Below are positions 55,620-62,828 of a DNA stretch of 64,000 nucleotides, one piece after another. Within the stretch, counting starts at the first letter, position 1. Every line of letters begins with the position of its first letter. The notes beneath the pieces are model-generated. The model ran no database searches. It worked only from the letters and a program-made list of their open reading frames with translations, and was not told where the DNA came from. Source of the DNA: Corallococcus interemptor (GTDB taxonomy: Bacteria; Myxococcota; Myxococcia; Myxococcales; Myxococcaceae); the NCBI RefSeq assembly GCF_003668875.1, contig NZ_RAWM01000036.1, forward strand, positions 1 to 64,000. The letters are read 5' to 3'. The translations under genes were made by a program, and so were the position numbers.

Positions 55620-56216
55620 TCACTTGACGGCGCGGACCGCCTTGTCCGTGGCCTTCAGGTCAAACGCCTCGGGGTTGAAGGAACCTCCGACCCACTCCAA
55701 CAATTCTTCGTGCTCCTCGTGCTCCGGATCTCGAAGCGCCTCAAGCAGGTCTTCATAACCAGGGACACCACCGCAGTCGTCGGGTGGAGCAGCGCGTGCT
55801 CCGGCGGTGCATGTGGGGTAGCGCTTGCCGACCTCGGGAGGCTGCACCTTCTTGACCCGGATGCGGTGCACCCAGTCGTCACCGAAGTCGTAGATATAGC
55901 CAAAGACGCTACGAGCCCGCGGGCCGATGTCCGCGACGGTGTACTTGCGCTCGTCCAAGAGGGGTGGGCCACCAGCGCTGAAGTCATCGGCATCTCCGTC
56001 AATCAGCTGTCCGTACTGTTGCCGTGAGATGTCCTCGAACATGTGCATGTGGCTGTGGGTCCATCCAAAGGCTGCTTGCAGGATGTTGTGCAGCTTCGAG
56101 AGCGGCGTGTCACTTCGAACGTGAAGCTCTCGCCAGATTGCAGGCGAGATATCGGCCAACTCGACGTGCAACACATGGATTGATGCTTTGACAGCCGTTT
56201 TCTTTCGGATGGCCAT
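55620..56216 (-). CDS. Plasmid pRiA4b ORF-3 family protein
   Basis: 198 residues from MAIRKKTAVKASIHVLHVEL. Family pattern: ISPAIWRELHVRSDTPLSKL and HNILQAAFGWTHSHMHMFED, then FGYIYDFGDDWVHRIRVKKV and CTAGARAAPPDDCGGVPGYE. These proteins accompany plasmids and transposons (IS1096 TnpR-like); their biochemistry is unknown. Convergent with the immunity gene (8-bp gap), divergent from the intact toxin gene. Confidence 0.92.
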   Translation of the reverse strand: MAIRKKTAVKASIHVLHVELADISPAIWRELHVRSDTPLSKLHNILQAAFGWTHSHMHMFEDISRQQYGQLIDGDADDFSAGGPPLLDERKYTVADIGPRARSVFGYIYDFGDDWVHRIRVKKVQPPEVGKRYPTCTAGARAAPPDDCGGVPGYEDLLEALRDPEHEEHEELLEWVGGSFNPEAFDLKATDKAVRAVK

Positions 56217-56319
56217 GCGTGAAGGACTCTTTGTCACCTCAGCCCTCAACGAGAAATCGTCCCAATGCGCAGGGAATGGGACGCGTTGAGAATGACACGG
56301 TCAATTAGGCTTTCCGGCC

Positions 56320-56970
56320 ATGAGGAAAAGCCTGACGTCCGGCATGCTGTTGCTGTGGATGGCTGCATGCGCGTCCAGCACGCCGCTCCAGCAGCGGTGG
56401 GATGACGCCGAAGCCGAGTGCGGCGATGCGAGCAGTGATGCTTGTGTGACCCTGGTGTGCGGGGACACGGCCTGCGGCTTCTTCCGGTGCGAGGACGTGC
56501 CCGGGGAGGTGGTGCTGGCCCGGGGACTGCCGCCCCGGCCGCCACCCGTGGCCGTGTCTCCCGCGCCAGGAAGCGGGCCCCGGCGCAACTGGGGCGGCAG
56601 CATGGGCCTGCCGGGTGATGTGGAGCCCGTGATGGTATTCCCCTGGTACGGGAGCCCCAAGCCCGTGCCTCCTCAGAGGCAACTGCCGGCGGGCAAGTTC
56701 GAAAAGCACCACATCTTCCCGCAGGCCCCAGACCTGGCCCGGTGGTTCAAGGATCGAGGTGTCGACATCCACCAGTACACGATCCCCATCCCCGTGCATG
56801 TCCACCGGCGTATCCATAGCGGAGGGCCCAAGGGTGGCCTGTGGAATGAGGCGTGGCGTGAATTCAGCACAGACAACCGAGGTGCTTCACCACAAGAGAT
56901 CTTCCGGCACGCTGGGGAACTCATCTATCGCTTCCAGCTTCTGGGCGGTCCCATCCAGCAGTACAACTGA
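56320..56970 (+). CDS. SitA-like polymorphic toxin lipoprotein
   Basis: 216 residues. MRKSLTSGMLLLWMAACASS is a lipoprotein signal. The conserved N-domain (~20-65, CVTLVCGDTACGFFRC) is followed by a Pro/Gly linker and a His-rich C-terminal toxin domain: E128-K-H-H at 128-131 in KFEKHHIFPQAPDLARWFKD, then HQYTIPIPVHVHRRIHSGGP and GGLWNEAWREF, a pattern fitting His-Me-finger (HNH/AHH-like) nucleases. SitA toxins of Myxococcus pass between kin by TraA-dependent outer-membrane exchange. This assignment rests on motifs and memory of the family. Immunity gene 26 bp downstream. Confidence 0.8.
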   Translation: MRKSLTSGMLLLWMAACASSTPLQQRWDDAEAECGDASSDACVTLVCGDTACGFFRCEDVPGEVVLARGLPPRPPPVAVSPAPGSGPRRNWGGSMGLPGDVEPVMVFPWYGSPKPVPPQRQLPAGKFEKHHIFPQAPDLARWFKDRGVDIHQYTIPIPVHVHRRIHSGGPKGGLWNEAWREFSTDNRGASPQEIFRHAGELIYRFQLLGGPIQQYN

Positions 56971-56996
56971 CCCTTCATCGTGAGGATCGGAAGGCC

Positions 56997-57722
56997 ATGA
57001 CGCGCTTTTTCAGGATGCGCACCGACAAAGCAGTCTGGAACTTCTTCAAGGGGGACTTTGATGCTGCACCGAAGTGGGGCCTGCCTGGCATCAAGGATTG
57101 CCCGGGATGTGGCGTCACCTGGTCCACCTGGGGGGATCACTACCCCGCCGTAGACCTGTCGGACCTTCCCGAACGAGGCGAGTTCGAAGAACCCCGGCCC
57201 GAACCCTTCCATGAGTTCGCACGTCTCCGGGAGCTGGTACGCCCACTGGCGCCCCCGGGCTCCGAGCTTGCTCCCGGAACGAGCTTCGGCCCGTTGGAAG
57301 GTCGTGCATGGGGGCAGTTCGCTCCCTTCTCGGGGCTGGAAAGATGCTGGATCCTCGTGCGCCGCGATGCCTTCGACAACCTCCAGGCCGCGGGCATCCG
57401 AGGCCTTCTCGGGTGCAAGACGGAGCTGCGCTTCCGTCAGAAGACCCCTCCGGACGTCGTTGAACTTCAGCTCGAACTGCGCGGCCGGATGCACCGTGAC
57501 TGCCTGCCACCCGACCTGGAGCCACCCTGCGCCACCTGCGGGCGCGTGGGCCTTCGTCTCCCGGAGGACCTCATCCTCGACGCGGCCTCCCTGCCCACGG
57601 ACAGGGACCTCTTCCGCCTGGGCGACTACGGCACCGTCCTCATCGGCACGGACCGCTTCAAGGACGCGGTGGAGCAGGGGGGTTGGACCGGCATCTCCTT
57701 CCGTGAGCTCCCGGTCCGCTGA
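56997..57722 (+). CDS. SitI-like double-CxxCG immunity protein
   Basis: 241 residues from MTRFFRMRTDKAVWNFFKGD. CPGCGVTW (~38) and CATCGRVGLR (~178) give the double CxxCG signature, presumably a zinc site. The central ~120 residues (GLERCWILVRRDAFDNLQAA; ELRFRQKTPPDVVELQLELR) align throughout with the copy at 54883 but with many substitutions, as expected if immunity has tracked toxin divergence. Ends with FKDAVEQGGWTGISFRELPV. Convergent with the PhoD-like gene. Confidence 0.84.
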   Translation: MTRFFRMRTDKAVWNFFKGDFDAAPKWGLPGIKDCPGCGVTWSTWGDHYPAVDLSDLPERGEFEEPRPEPFHEFARLRELVRPLAPPGSELAPGTSFGPLEGRAWGQFAPFSGLERCWILVRRDAFDNLQAAGIRGLLGCKTELRFRQKTPPDVVELQLELRGRMHRDCLPPDLEPPCATCGRVGLRLPEDLILDAASLPTDRDLFRLGDYGTVLIGTDRFKDAVEQGGWTGISFRELPVR

Positions 57723-57725
57723 ACC

Positions 57726-59519
57726 TCAGCCCACGGTGGGGAAGGGCGGTGGCTCCACCACCACCTCCATGGGCAGGTTCTCCTTCTCCGCGATCCACTT
57801 CACCCACAGCTTCGGGCGCGCGGTCGTGTCCCGGTGCTTCGGCCGCTCCAGCCGGATGGACAGCCAGTTGCGGTCCCGCAGGTACAGCTCCTTGCCCACC
57901 GGCAACAGCTCCGTCCGCAGGAACCCCGGCAGGTCCTCGATGGAATCCTCCGACAACGCCAGCATCCCCTTGAAGGACAGCCATCCCGGCGGCGGATGCA
58001 CGATGGGCGAGGACGTCGCCTGCTCGATGAACACCTCTCCCACCGTGCCCAGCGCGGGCACCAGGTGGTCCGGGTTGCGTGAACGCACTCGCGCCCTCGC
58101 CCCCACGTGCACGTCCCCCGACAACACCGTCACCGCGCAGTAGGACTTCTTCGCCAGCGAGAACAGGTTCATCAACAACCGCGTCCGCTCGCCCCGGTGC
58201 CCCGACGACTCCCACTGGTCCAACAGGTCGTCTCGCAGGTCGATGCCTCCCCCGCTCATCCTTTCCATCGCCGGGCCGAAGCGCAGATGCACCAGCGGCA
58301 CGGACGACACCACCAGCACGTGCCGTGCCTTCTTCCCGCTCTCCGGCCGCTGACGGTGCTCCTCGCGCCAGGCGTCGAAGGCGTCCCACTGCGAACGGCT
58401 CATCACCGTGAACTCGGTCTGCGGATGCGAGTCTCCCGTGTCCAGCACCCGGCTGGTCCGGCCGCTCCTCAAGTCCAGCAACACCACGTCCAGGTCGCAG
58501 TCCGCCGTGGAGAAACAGAACGTCTGGAAGTAGTGCCGCGCCGGCTTCGCCACGCCCCGGTCGTCCGGCTCTCGCGCCGTCGTCGGCTGGTCCAGCCAGC
58601 CTCGCTGGAAGGCCTCGAACGCCCGAGCCGCCGCGCTGTAGAGGGCCCGGTACCAGGGCGCCTGCTGGAGCTCTTCGTGCGATCCCCACCCGTCGAAGAT
58701 GTCGTGGTCGTCCCACATGAAGAGACCCGGCACCCGCCGCAGCATCGGCGCGATGCCCTGGCTCCCGCCCCACCGCTCCCGGTAGAGCCAGACGTATTCC
58801 GCGAACAGCCTCTCCGACAGCCCGTCCGGCACCGGCAACACCAGCCGCTCCGAATGGGGCAGCTTCATGAACGCGTTCAACACATCCAACGTGTTGTGCA
58901 ACGAATCCGCGTAGAGCTGATCCCCACCCCCAAGCAGCAGCTGGAACCCCGGCGTCTTCGCCGGATCCGCCGGGTCCCGCTGATGCTGTTGCAGCATCCG
59001 CTCCCAGAGCGCGAAGGGCTGCGTCAGCTTGCTCCAATCACTCGCACGGCTGGCGCCGTTGCAGGAGAAGAACGCGATGTTCGGCGACACGCCCTTCGCG
59101 GGCACCACCACGTCGGACACCACCAGCGGCTCCGGCGGAATCACCTTCGTGGACCACGGCCGGTCGTCTCGCGGCGGTGGACGCTCGAAGGTCACCGGCT
59201 TGCCGGGCGCGTCTGGCGATTCGAAGTGATAGGACAGCCGCTGGGCCACGTCCGTGCGCGGCAGGACGACCTCCCAGCGCCACACCACGCCCCGCGTGTC
59301 CTTGGGCAGCGCGGTGAGGTCCGCCGCGGCCTTCACCTCGTCGAACGCGGCGACCCGCTTGCCCTTCGCGTCCCGGAAACACAGCCTCAACGCCGGAGGC
59401 TTCTTCGCCGACGTGCTGTCCAGGAACACGTTGACGAAGAAGCTCCACACGTCGTGGGACTTCGGGTCCGGCGTCGCCTGCGCCCGGGCGTACAGGATGG
59501 GTCCCAGCAAGAGCTTCAT
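57726..59519 (-). CDS. PhoD-like alkaline phosphatase/phosphodiesterase
   Basis: 597 residues. The metallophosphatase core: FQLLLGGGDQLYADSLHNTL near residue 200, GLFMWDDHDIFDGWGSHEEL near 265 (the W-D-D-H-D-x3-D-G-W motif), and VTVLSGDVHVGARARVRSR near 465. The N-terminal ~150 residues are a beta domain (VWSFFVNVFLDSTSAKKPPA). No signal peptide is visible, so it is likely cytoplasmic, unlike classical PhoD. Substrate not deducible. Confidence 0.85.
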   Translation of the reverse strand: MKLLLGPILYARAQATPDPKSHDVWSFFVNVFLDSTSAKKPPALRLCFRDAKGKRVAAFDEVKAAADLTALPKDTRGVVWRWEVVLPRTDVAQRLSYHFESPDAPGKPVTFERPPPRDDRPWSTKVIPPEPLVVSDVVVPAKGVSPNIAFFSCNGASRASDWSKLTQPFALWERMLQQHQRDPADPAKTPGFQLLLGGGDQLYADSLHNTLDVLNAFMKLPHSERLVLPVPDGLSERLFAEYVWLYRERWGGSQGIAPMLRRVPGLFMWDDHDIFDGWGSHEELQQAPWYRALYSAAARAFEAFQRGWLDQPTTAREPDDRGVAKPARHYFQTFCFSTADCDLDVVLLDLRSGRTSRVLDTGDSHPQTEFTVMSRSQWDAFDAWREEHRQRPESGKKARHVLVVSSVPLVHLRFGPAMERMSGGGIDLRDDLLDQWESSGHRGERTRLLMNLFSLAKKSYCAVTVLSGDVHVGARARVRSRNPDHLVPALGTVGEVFIEQATSSPIVHPPPGWLSFKGMLALSEDSIEDLPGFLRTELLPVGKELYLRDRNWLSIRLERPKHRDTTARPKLWVKWIAEKENLPMEVVVEPPPFPTVG

Positions 59520-59558
59520 GGGGAAAGCCTTGCATGGACGCTCCCCGCCGTCGACGCG

Positions 59559-59966
59559 TCAGGGCTTCGACGCGAACGGCTGATACGTGCCGAAGCTCCA
59601 GACGTTCCCCTCGGGGTCCAGCGCGCTGAAGTCCCGCGAGCCGTAGTCCGTGTCGTGCAGCTCCATCGCGATGACCGCGCCCGCCGCCTTCGCCCGCGCG
59701 TACAGCGCATCCGGGTCCGTCACCACCACGTAGATGCCCTGGTTCTTCAGGGGCACGTCCTTCGACGCGGCCATCTTCAGCCGGCCGCCCTCCGCGCCAC
59801 CGAACATCACCAGCCCGTGGCCCAGCGTCAGCTCGACATGGGCGATGGCACCGTCAGGCTTGCGGTAGACGACCCGCTCTTCACAGCCAAAGGCCTGCTT
59901 CAGGAAGCGCAGGGCGGACTCGGGGTCGGCGTAGTGGACGAAGGGATAGAGGCTGGGCAGGGACAT
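59559..59966 (-). CDS. VOC family protein, PhnB-like
   Basis: 135 residues from MSLPSLYPFVHYADPESALR. FLKQAFGCEERVVYRKPDGA, VELTLGHGLVMFGGAEG, IYVVVTDPDALYARAKAAGA and DPEGNVWSFGTYQP are PhnB/glyoxalase-like elements. A stand-alone module; function unknown. Possibly controlled by the AraC gene next door, though both lie on the same strand. Confidence 0.87.
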   Translation of the reverse strand: MSLPSLYPFVHYADPESALRFLKQAFGCEERVVYRKPDGAIAHVELTLGHGLVMFGGAEGGRLKMAASKDVPLKNQGIYVVVTDPDALYARAKAAGAVIAMELHDTDYGSRDFSALDPEGNVWSFGTYQPFASKP

Positions 59967-60031
59967 GGTGTGGCTTCCTTTCACCACGCATCCTGCCCAT
60001 CCGCCCGCGCCCTTTCTTGGACGGATTTTAC

Positions 60032-60889
60032 CTACGCGCCAGATTCGAACCCGCCCGAGTCCGGCAGCGCCCTGCGCAGGAGGGCGGACGGCGGCCCGCC
60101 GGTGAACTGGCGGAAGTCCCGGTTCAGGTGCGCCTGGTCGAAATAGCCCAGCTCCACCGCCAGCTCCGCCCAGCGCACCGGGCCTCCGGACTTGATGCGC
60201 TCCACCGCCCGGTCGAAGCGCAACAGGCGCGCGAGCCTGCGCGGAGGCAACCCCACCTGCTCATGGAACTGGTGGATGAGGTGCTTGTGGCTGTGGCCCA
60301 GCTCGCTCGCCAGCGTGGCGATGTCCACCTGGCCTCCCGTCTGGTGAATGCGCTCCACCGCCCACTGAACGCCCGCATCCACCGCCGGCCCCCGCCCCGC
60401 GCGCCTCAAGAGGAACGCGTCCGCCAACGCGAACCGGGCCGCCCAGTCCCGAGCCTCCGCCAGCGCCTCCACCAGCCGCCGCGCCTCCGCGCCCCACAGG
60501 TCCTCCAGGCCCGTCACCCGGTGGGACAGCTCATGCATGGGCAAGCCGAAGAGGCGCCGGGCCCCCAGCGGCGTGAGGTTCACCTGGAGCCCGTGGGACT
60601 CGCCGTTGTGCTCGGTGGTGCTCCAGCGCTCGTCCAGGCCCGCGACGAAGCCGGAGCGGTGCCGCGTCACCCGGCCCGCGTCGTCCAGGTGCTTCAAGAG
60701 CGGACCGAACTCCAGGATGAGCACCACCTGCACGCCGGGCAGCTCCTGCCGGCGCATGGGCTGCGGCATGGCCTCGCGAAAGCCGCAGTAGTCCCGGATG
60801 AGCGGCGTCAGCGCCGGCGGCGGCGTGGCCAGCGCCATCTCCCAACCGCCCCGCCCGGACGCGTGGCGCACCACGCGGATGCGATGCAT
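60032..60889 (-). CDS. AraC family transcriptional regulator
   Basis: 285 residues from MHRIRVVRHASGRGGWEMAL. The N-terminal ~165 residues are the ligand-type domain common in DUF6597/AraC proteins. The C-terminal double HTH: VDIATLASELGHSHKHLIHQ (~190) and WAELAVELGYFDQAHLNRDF (~250), then FRQFTGGPPSALLRR, the AraC signature. Target genes unknown. Confidence 0.9.
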   Translation of the reverse strand: MHRIRVVRHASGRGGWEMALATPPPALTPLIRDYCGFREAMPQPMRRQELPGVQVVLILEFGPLLKHLDDAGRVTRHRSGFVAGLDERWSTTEHNGESHGLQVNLTPLGARRLFGLPMHELSHRVTGLEDLWGAEARRLVEALAEARDWAARFALADAFLLRRAGRGPAVDAGVQWAVERIHQTGGQVDIATLASELGHSHKHLIHQFHEQVGLPPRRLARLLRFDRAVERIKSGGPVRWAELAVELGYFDQAHLNRDFRQFTGGPPSALLRRALPDSGGFESGA

Positions 60890-60900
60890 GCCGCGGAAGA

Positions 60901-61920
60901 CTACTTCGAAACCTTGTTCAGGAAGCCCAGCAGCGCCGAGTGCCACTTCTCCGGCGACTCGAAGTGGGGGATGTGGCCCACGTTCGGGAGCTCCACCAGC
61001 GTGGCGCCCGGGATGGCCGCGGCGGTCTTCTTCCCCAGCGCCGGGTACTGCCCCAGCTTGGGCAACAGCGCGGGCGGCACGCTGCCCTTGCCCACCACCG
61101 TGCGGTCCTCCTGGCCAATCACCACCAGCGTGGGGACCTTCACCCGCGGAAACTCGTGCACCACCGGCTGCTCGTAGATCATCGTCTGCGTGGCGGCGGA
61201 CACCCAGGCCAGGCGCGGGTACTCACCGCTGAGCGTCTGGCGGTAGAGGACCTGGACGTATTCGTCGTACTCGGGCTTCCACTTCACGTAGTAGCCGCGC
61301 TGGTACTTGCGCAGCCCTTCCTCGGTGGCCTTCAGGTTCTCCTGGTAGAGGTCCTCGGTGGACTTCCAGGGGACGGACTCGCGGTAGTCCTCCAGGCCAA
61401 TGGGGTTCTCCAGCACCAGCTGCGTCGTCACCTCCGGGTACATCAGCGCGAAGCGCGTCGCGAGCATGCCGCCCATGCTGTGACCCACCACCGCGGCCTG
61501 CTTCACGCCTACCTCCTCCAGCACCTGCCGCGTCAGCGACGCCAGCGTGTGGAAGCTGTACGCGATGGCCGGCTTGGACGACTTGCCGAAGCCGATCTGA
61601 TCCGGCACCACCACGCGGTAGCCCGCGCCGGTAAGCACGCGGATGGTGTCCTTCCAGTACGCGCCGAAGAAGTTCTTGCCGTGCAGCAGCACCACCGTGC
61701 GCCCGTTGGCGTTGCCCGTGGGCTTCACGTCCATGTACGCCATGCGCAGGTCCTGGCCCTCCAGCTTCACGGACAGGAACTGCACGGGGGCAGGGTAGGG
61801 GTAGCCCTCCATGCCCAGGCCCAGCGCCTCCGGGGCGCGCCTGGACTCCTGCGCGTTCGCGGCGGGCGCGGAGAGCAGCAGGGCAGACAGGAGCAGGGCG
61901 GGGACGCGGGCGGACGGCAT
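60901..61920 (-). CDS. Secreted alpha/beta hydrolase
   Basis: 339 residues from MPSARVPALLLSALLLSAPA, a signal peptide cleaved near NA-QE. Oxyanion HG in VVLLHGKNFFGAYW (~75); nucleophile elbow VVGHSMGGMLA (Ser ~150); acid VIGQEDRTV (~275); His in PNVGHIPHFESPEKW (~315). Epoxide-hydrolase/haloalkane-dehalogenase-like fold; substrate unknown. Ends 11 bp upstream of the AraC start. Confidence 0.9.
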   Translation of the reverse strand: MPSARVPALLLSALLLSAPAANAQESRRAPEALGLGMEGYPYPAPVQFLSVKLEGQDLRMAYMDVKPTGNANGRTVVLLHGKNFFGAYWKDTIRVLTGAGYRVVVPDQIGFGKSSKPAIAYSFHTLASLTRQVLEEVGVKQAAVVGHSMGGMLATRFALMYPEVTTQLVLENPIGLEDYRESVPWKSTEDLYQENLKATEEGLRKYQRGYYVKWKPEYDEYVQVLYRQTLSGEYPRLAWVSAATQTMIYEQPVVHEFPRVKVPTLVVIGQEDRTVVGKGSVPPALLPKLGQYPALGKKTAAAIPGATLVELPNVGHIPHFESPEKWHSALLGFLNKVSK

Positions 61921-61989
61921 GGGGCTCCTCCGGGAACGGGACGCGAGGGAACGGCAGTCTGTCCGCGACATTCCCCCGCGTCGCGGATT

Positions 61990-62427
61990 TCAGACGGCCC
62001 CGCCTTCCCGAAGGTTGATGCCGAACTCCAGGTAGCCCTTGAGGCAGAGCATCATGTGCATCCAGCCGCCCGCGTTGCCGTAGGACAGCTCGAAGCCCTT
62101 CTCATCCGGCTTCCACCCGGACTCGCTCACCTTCACCATCGTGTTGCCCGCGTCCAGGGGCACGAAGGTCATCTCCACGCGCGTGAGGGCGCCGCGGTCC
62201 GCGGGCCACTCGAGGACGATGCGCTCATTGGGGACCACCTCGCGCGTGATGACGTCGAACTCTCCCGGCGCCTCCGCGAAGCTCCACTTCACCGTCGTGC
62301 CCGTCGCCAGCGGACCGCTGCTCGTCTTCACGAAGTAGCCGCTCAGCTTCGCGGGGTTCACCACCGCCTCGAACACCTGCGCCACCGGCTTGCGGATCTT
62401 CAACTGCACCTGGAACTTCGGCTCCAT
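61990..62427 (-). CDS. SRPBCC/AHSA1 domain protein
   Basis: 145 residues from MEPKFQVQLKIRKPVAQVFE. The START-like helix-grip fold: VAQVFEAVVNPAKLSGYFV, GTTVKWSFAEAPGEFDVIT, RIVLEWPADRGALTRVEMTF, and a long C-terminal helix with GGWMHMMLCLKGYLEFG. Divergently paired with an ArsR regulator, an arrangement seen in many bacteria. Confidence 0.9.
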   Translation of the reverse strand: MEPKFQVQLKIRKPVAQVFEAVVNPAKLSGYFVKTSSGPLATGTTVKWSFAEAPGEFDVITREVVPNERIVLEWPADRGALTRVEMTFVPLDAGNTMVKVSESGWKPDEKGFELSYGNAGGWMHMMLCLKGYLEFGINLREGGAV

Positions 62428-62467
62428 GCGGCACCCCTTGCAGTGAACTGGTCCTGCCCGCAAATAG

Positions 62468-62483
62468 GTTATAGAAATATAAC
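62468..62483. promoter_or_regulatory. Palindrome abutting the ArsR start codon
   Basis: GTTATAGAAATATAAC: arms GTTATA and TATAAC around GAAA, touching the ATG at 62484. It lies in the 56-bp divergent region between the AHSA1 and ArsR genes, so an ArsR dimer bound here could repress both. No Shine-Dalgarno is visible for ArsR. Confidence 0.7.
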
Positions 62484-62816
62484 ATGTCAAGCAGTGACCC
62501 GGACGACCTCATCTTCAAGGCGCTGGCGGACTCGCGCCGGAGGGCCATCCTGGACCTGTTGAAGGACGCGCCCCGCACCACCGGGGAGCTGTGCGAACAC
62601 TTCGAGGCGACGCTGGACCGCTGCACCGTGATGCAGCACCTGAAGGTGCTGGAGAAGGCGGAGCTGGTGCTGTCGCGCAAGGAGGGGCGGACGCGGTGGA
62701 ACTACCTCAACGCGGCGCCCATCCAGCACATCCACTCAAGGTGGATCAGCTCCTACGCGACGGGCGCAGTAAAGCTGCTGACGAAGCTGAAGCGGGACCT
62801 GGAGGAGGAGGACTGA
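62484..62816 (+). CDS. ArsR-type winged-helix repressor
   Basis: 110 residues. IFKALADSRRRAILDLLKDA, TTGELCEHFEATLDRCTVMQ and HLKVLEKAELVLSRKEGRTR form the winged helix. No metal-binding CxC pair, so the inducer is not obviously a metal; the paired AHSA1 protein suggests a small hydrophobic ligand. Divergent from it across a palindromic operator. Confidence 0.92.
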   Translation: MSSSDPDDLIFKALADSRRRAILDLLKDAPRTTGELCEHFEATLDRCTVMQHLKVLEKAELVLSRKEGRTRWNYLNAAPIQHIHSRWISSYATGAVKLLTKLKRDLEEED

Positions 62817-62828
62817 CGCGGACGCGCG

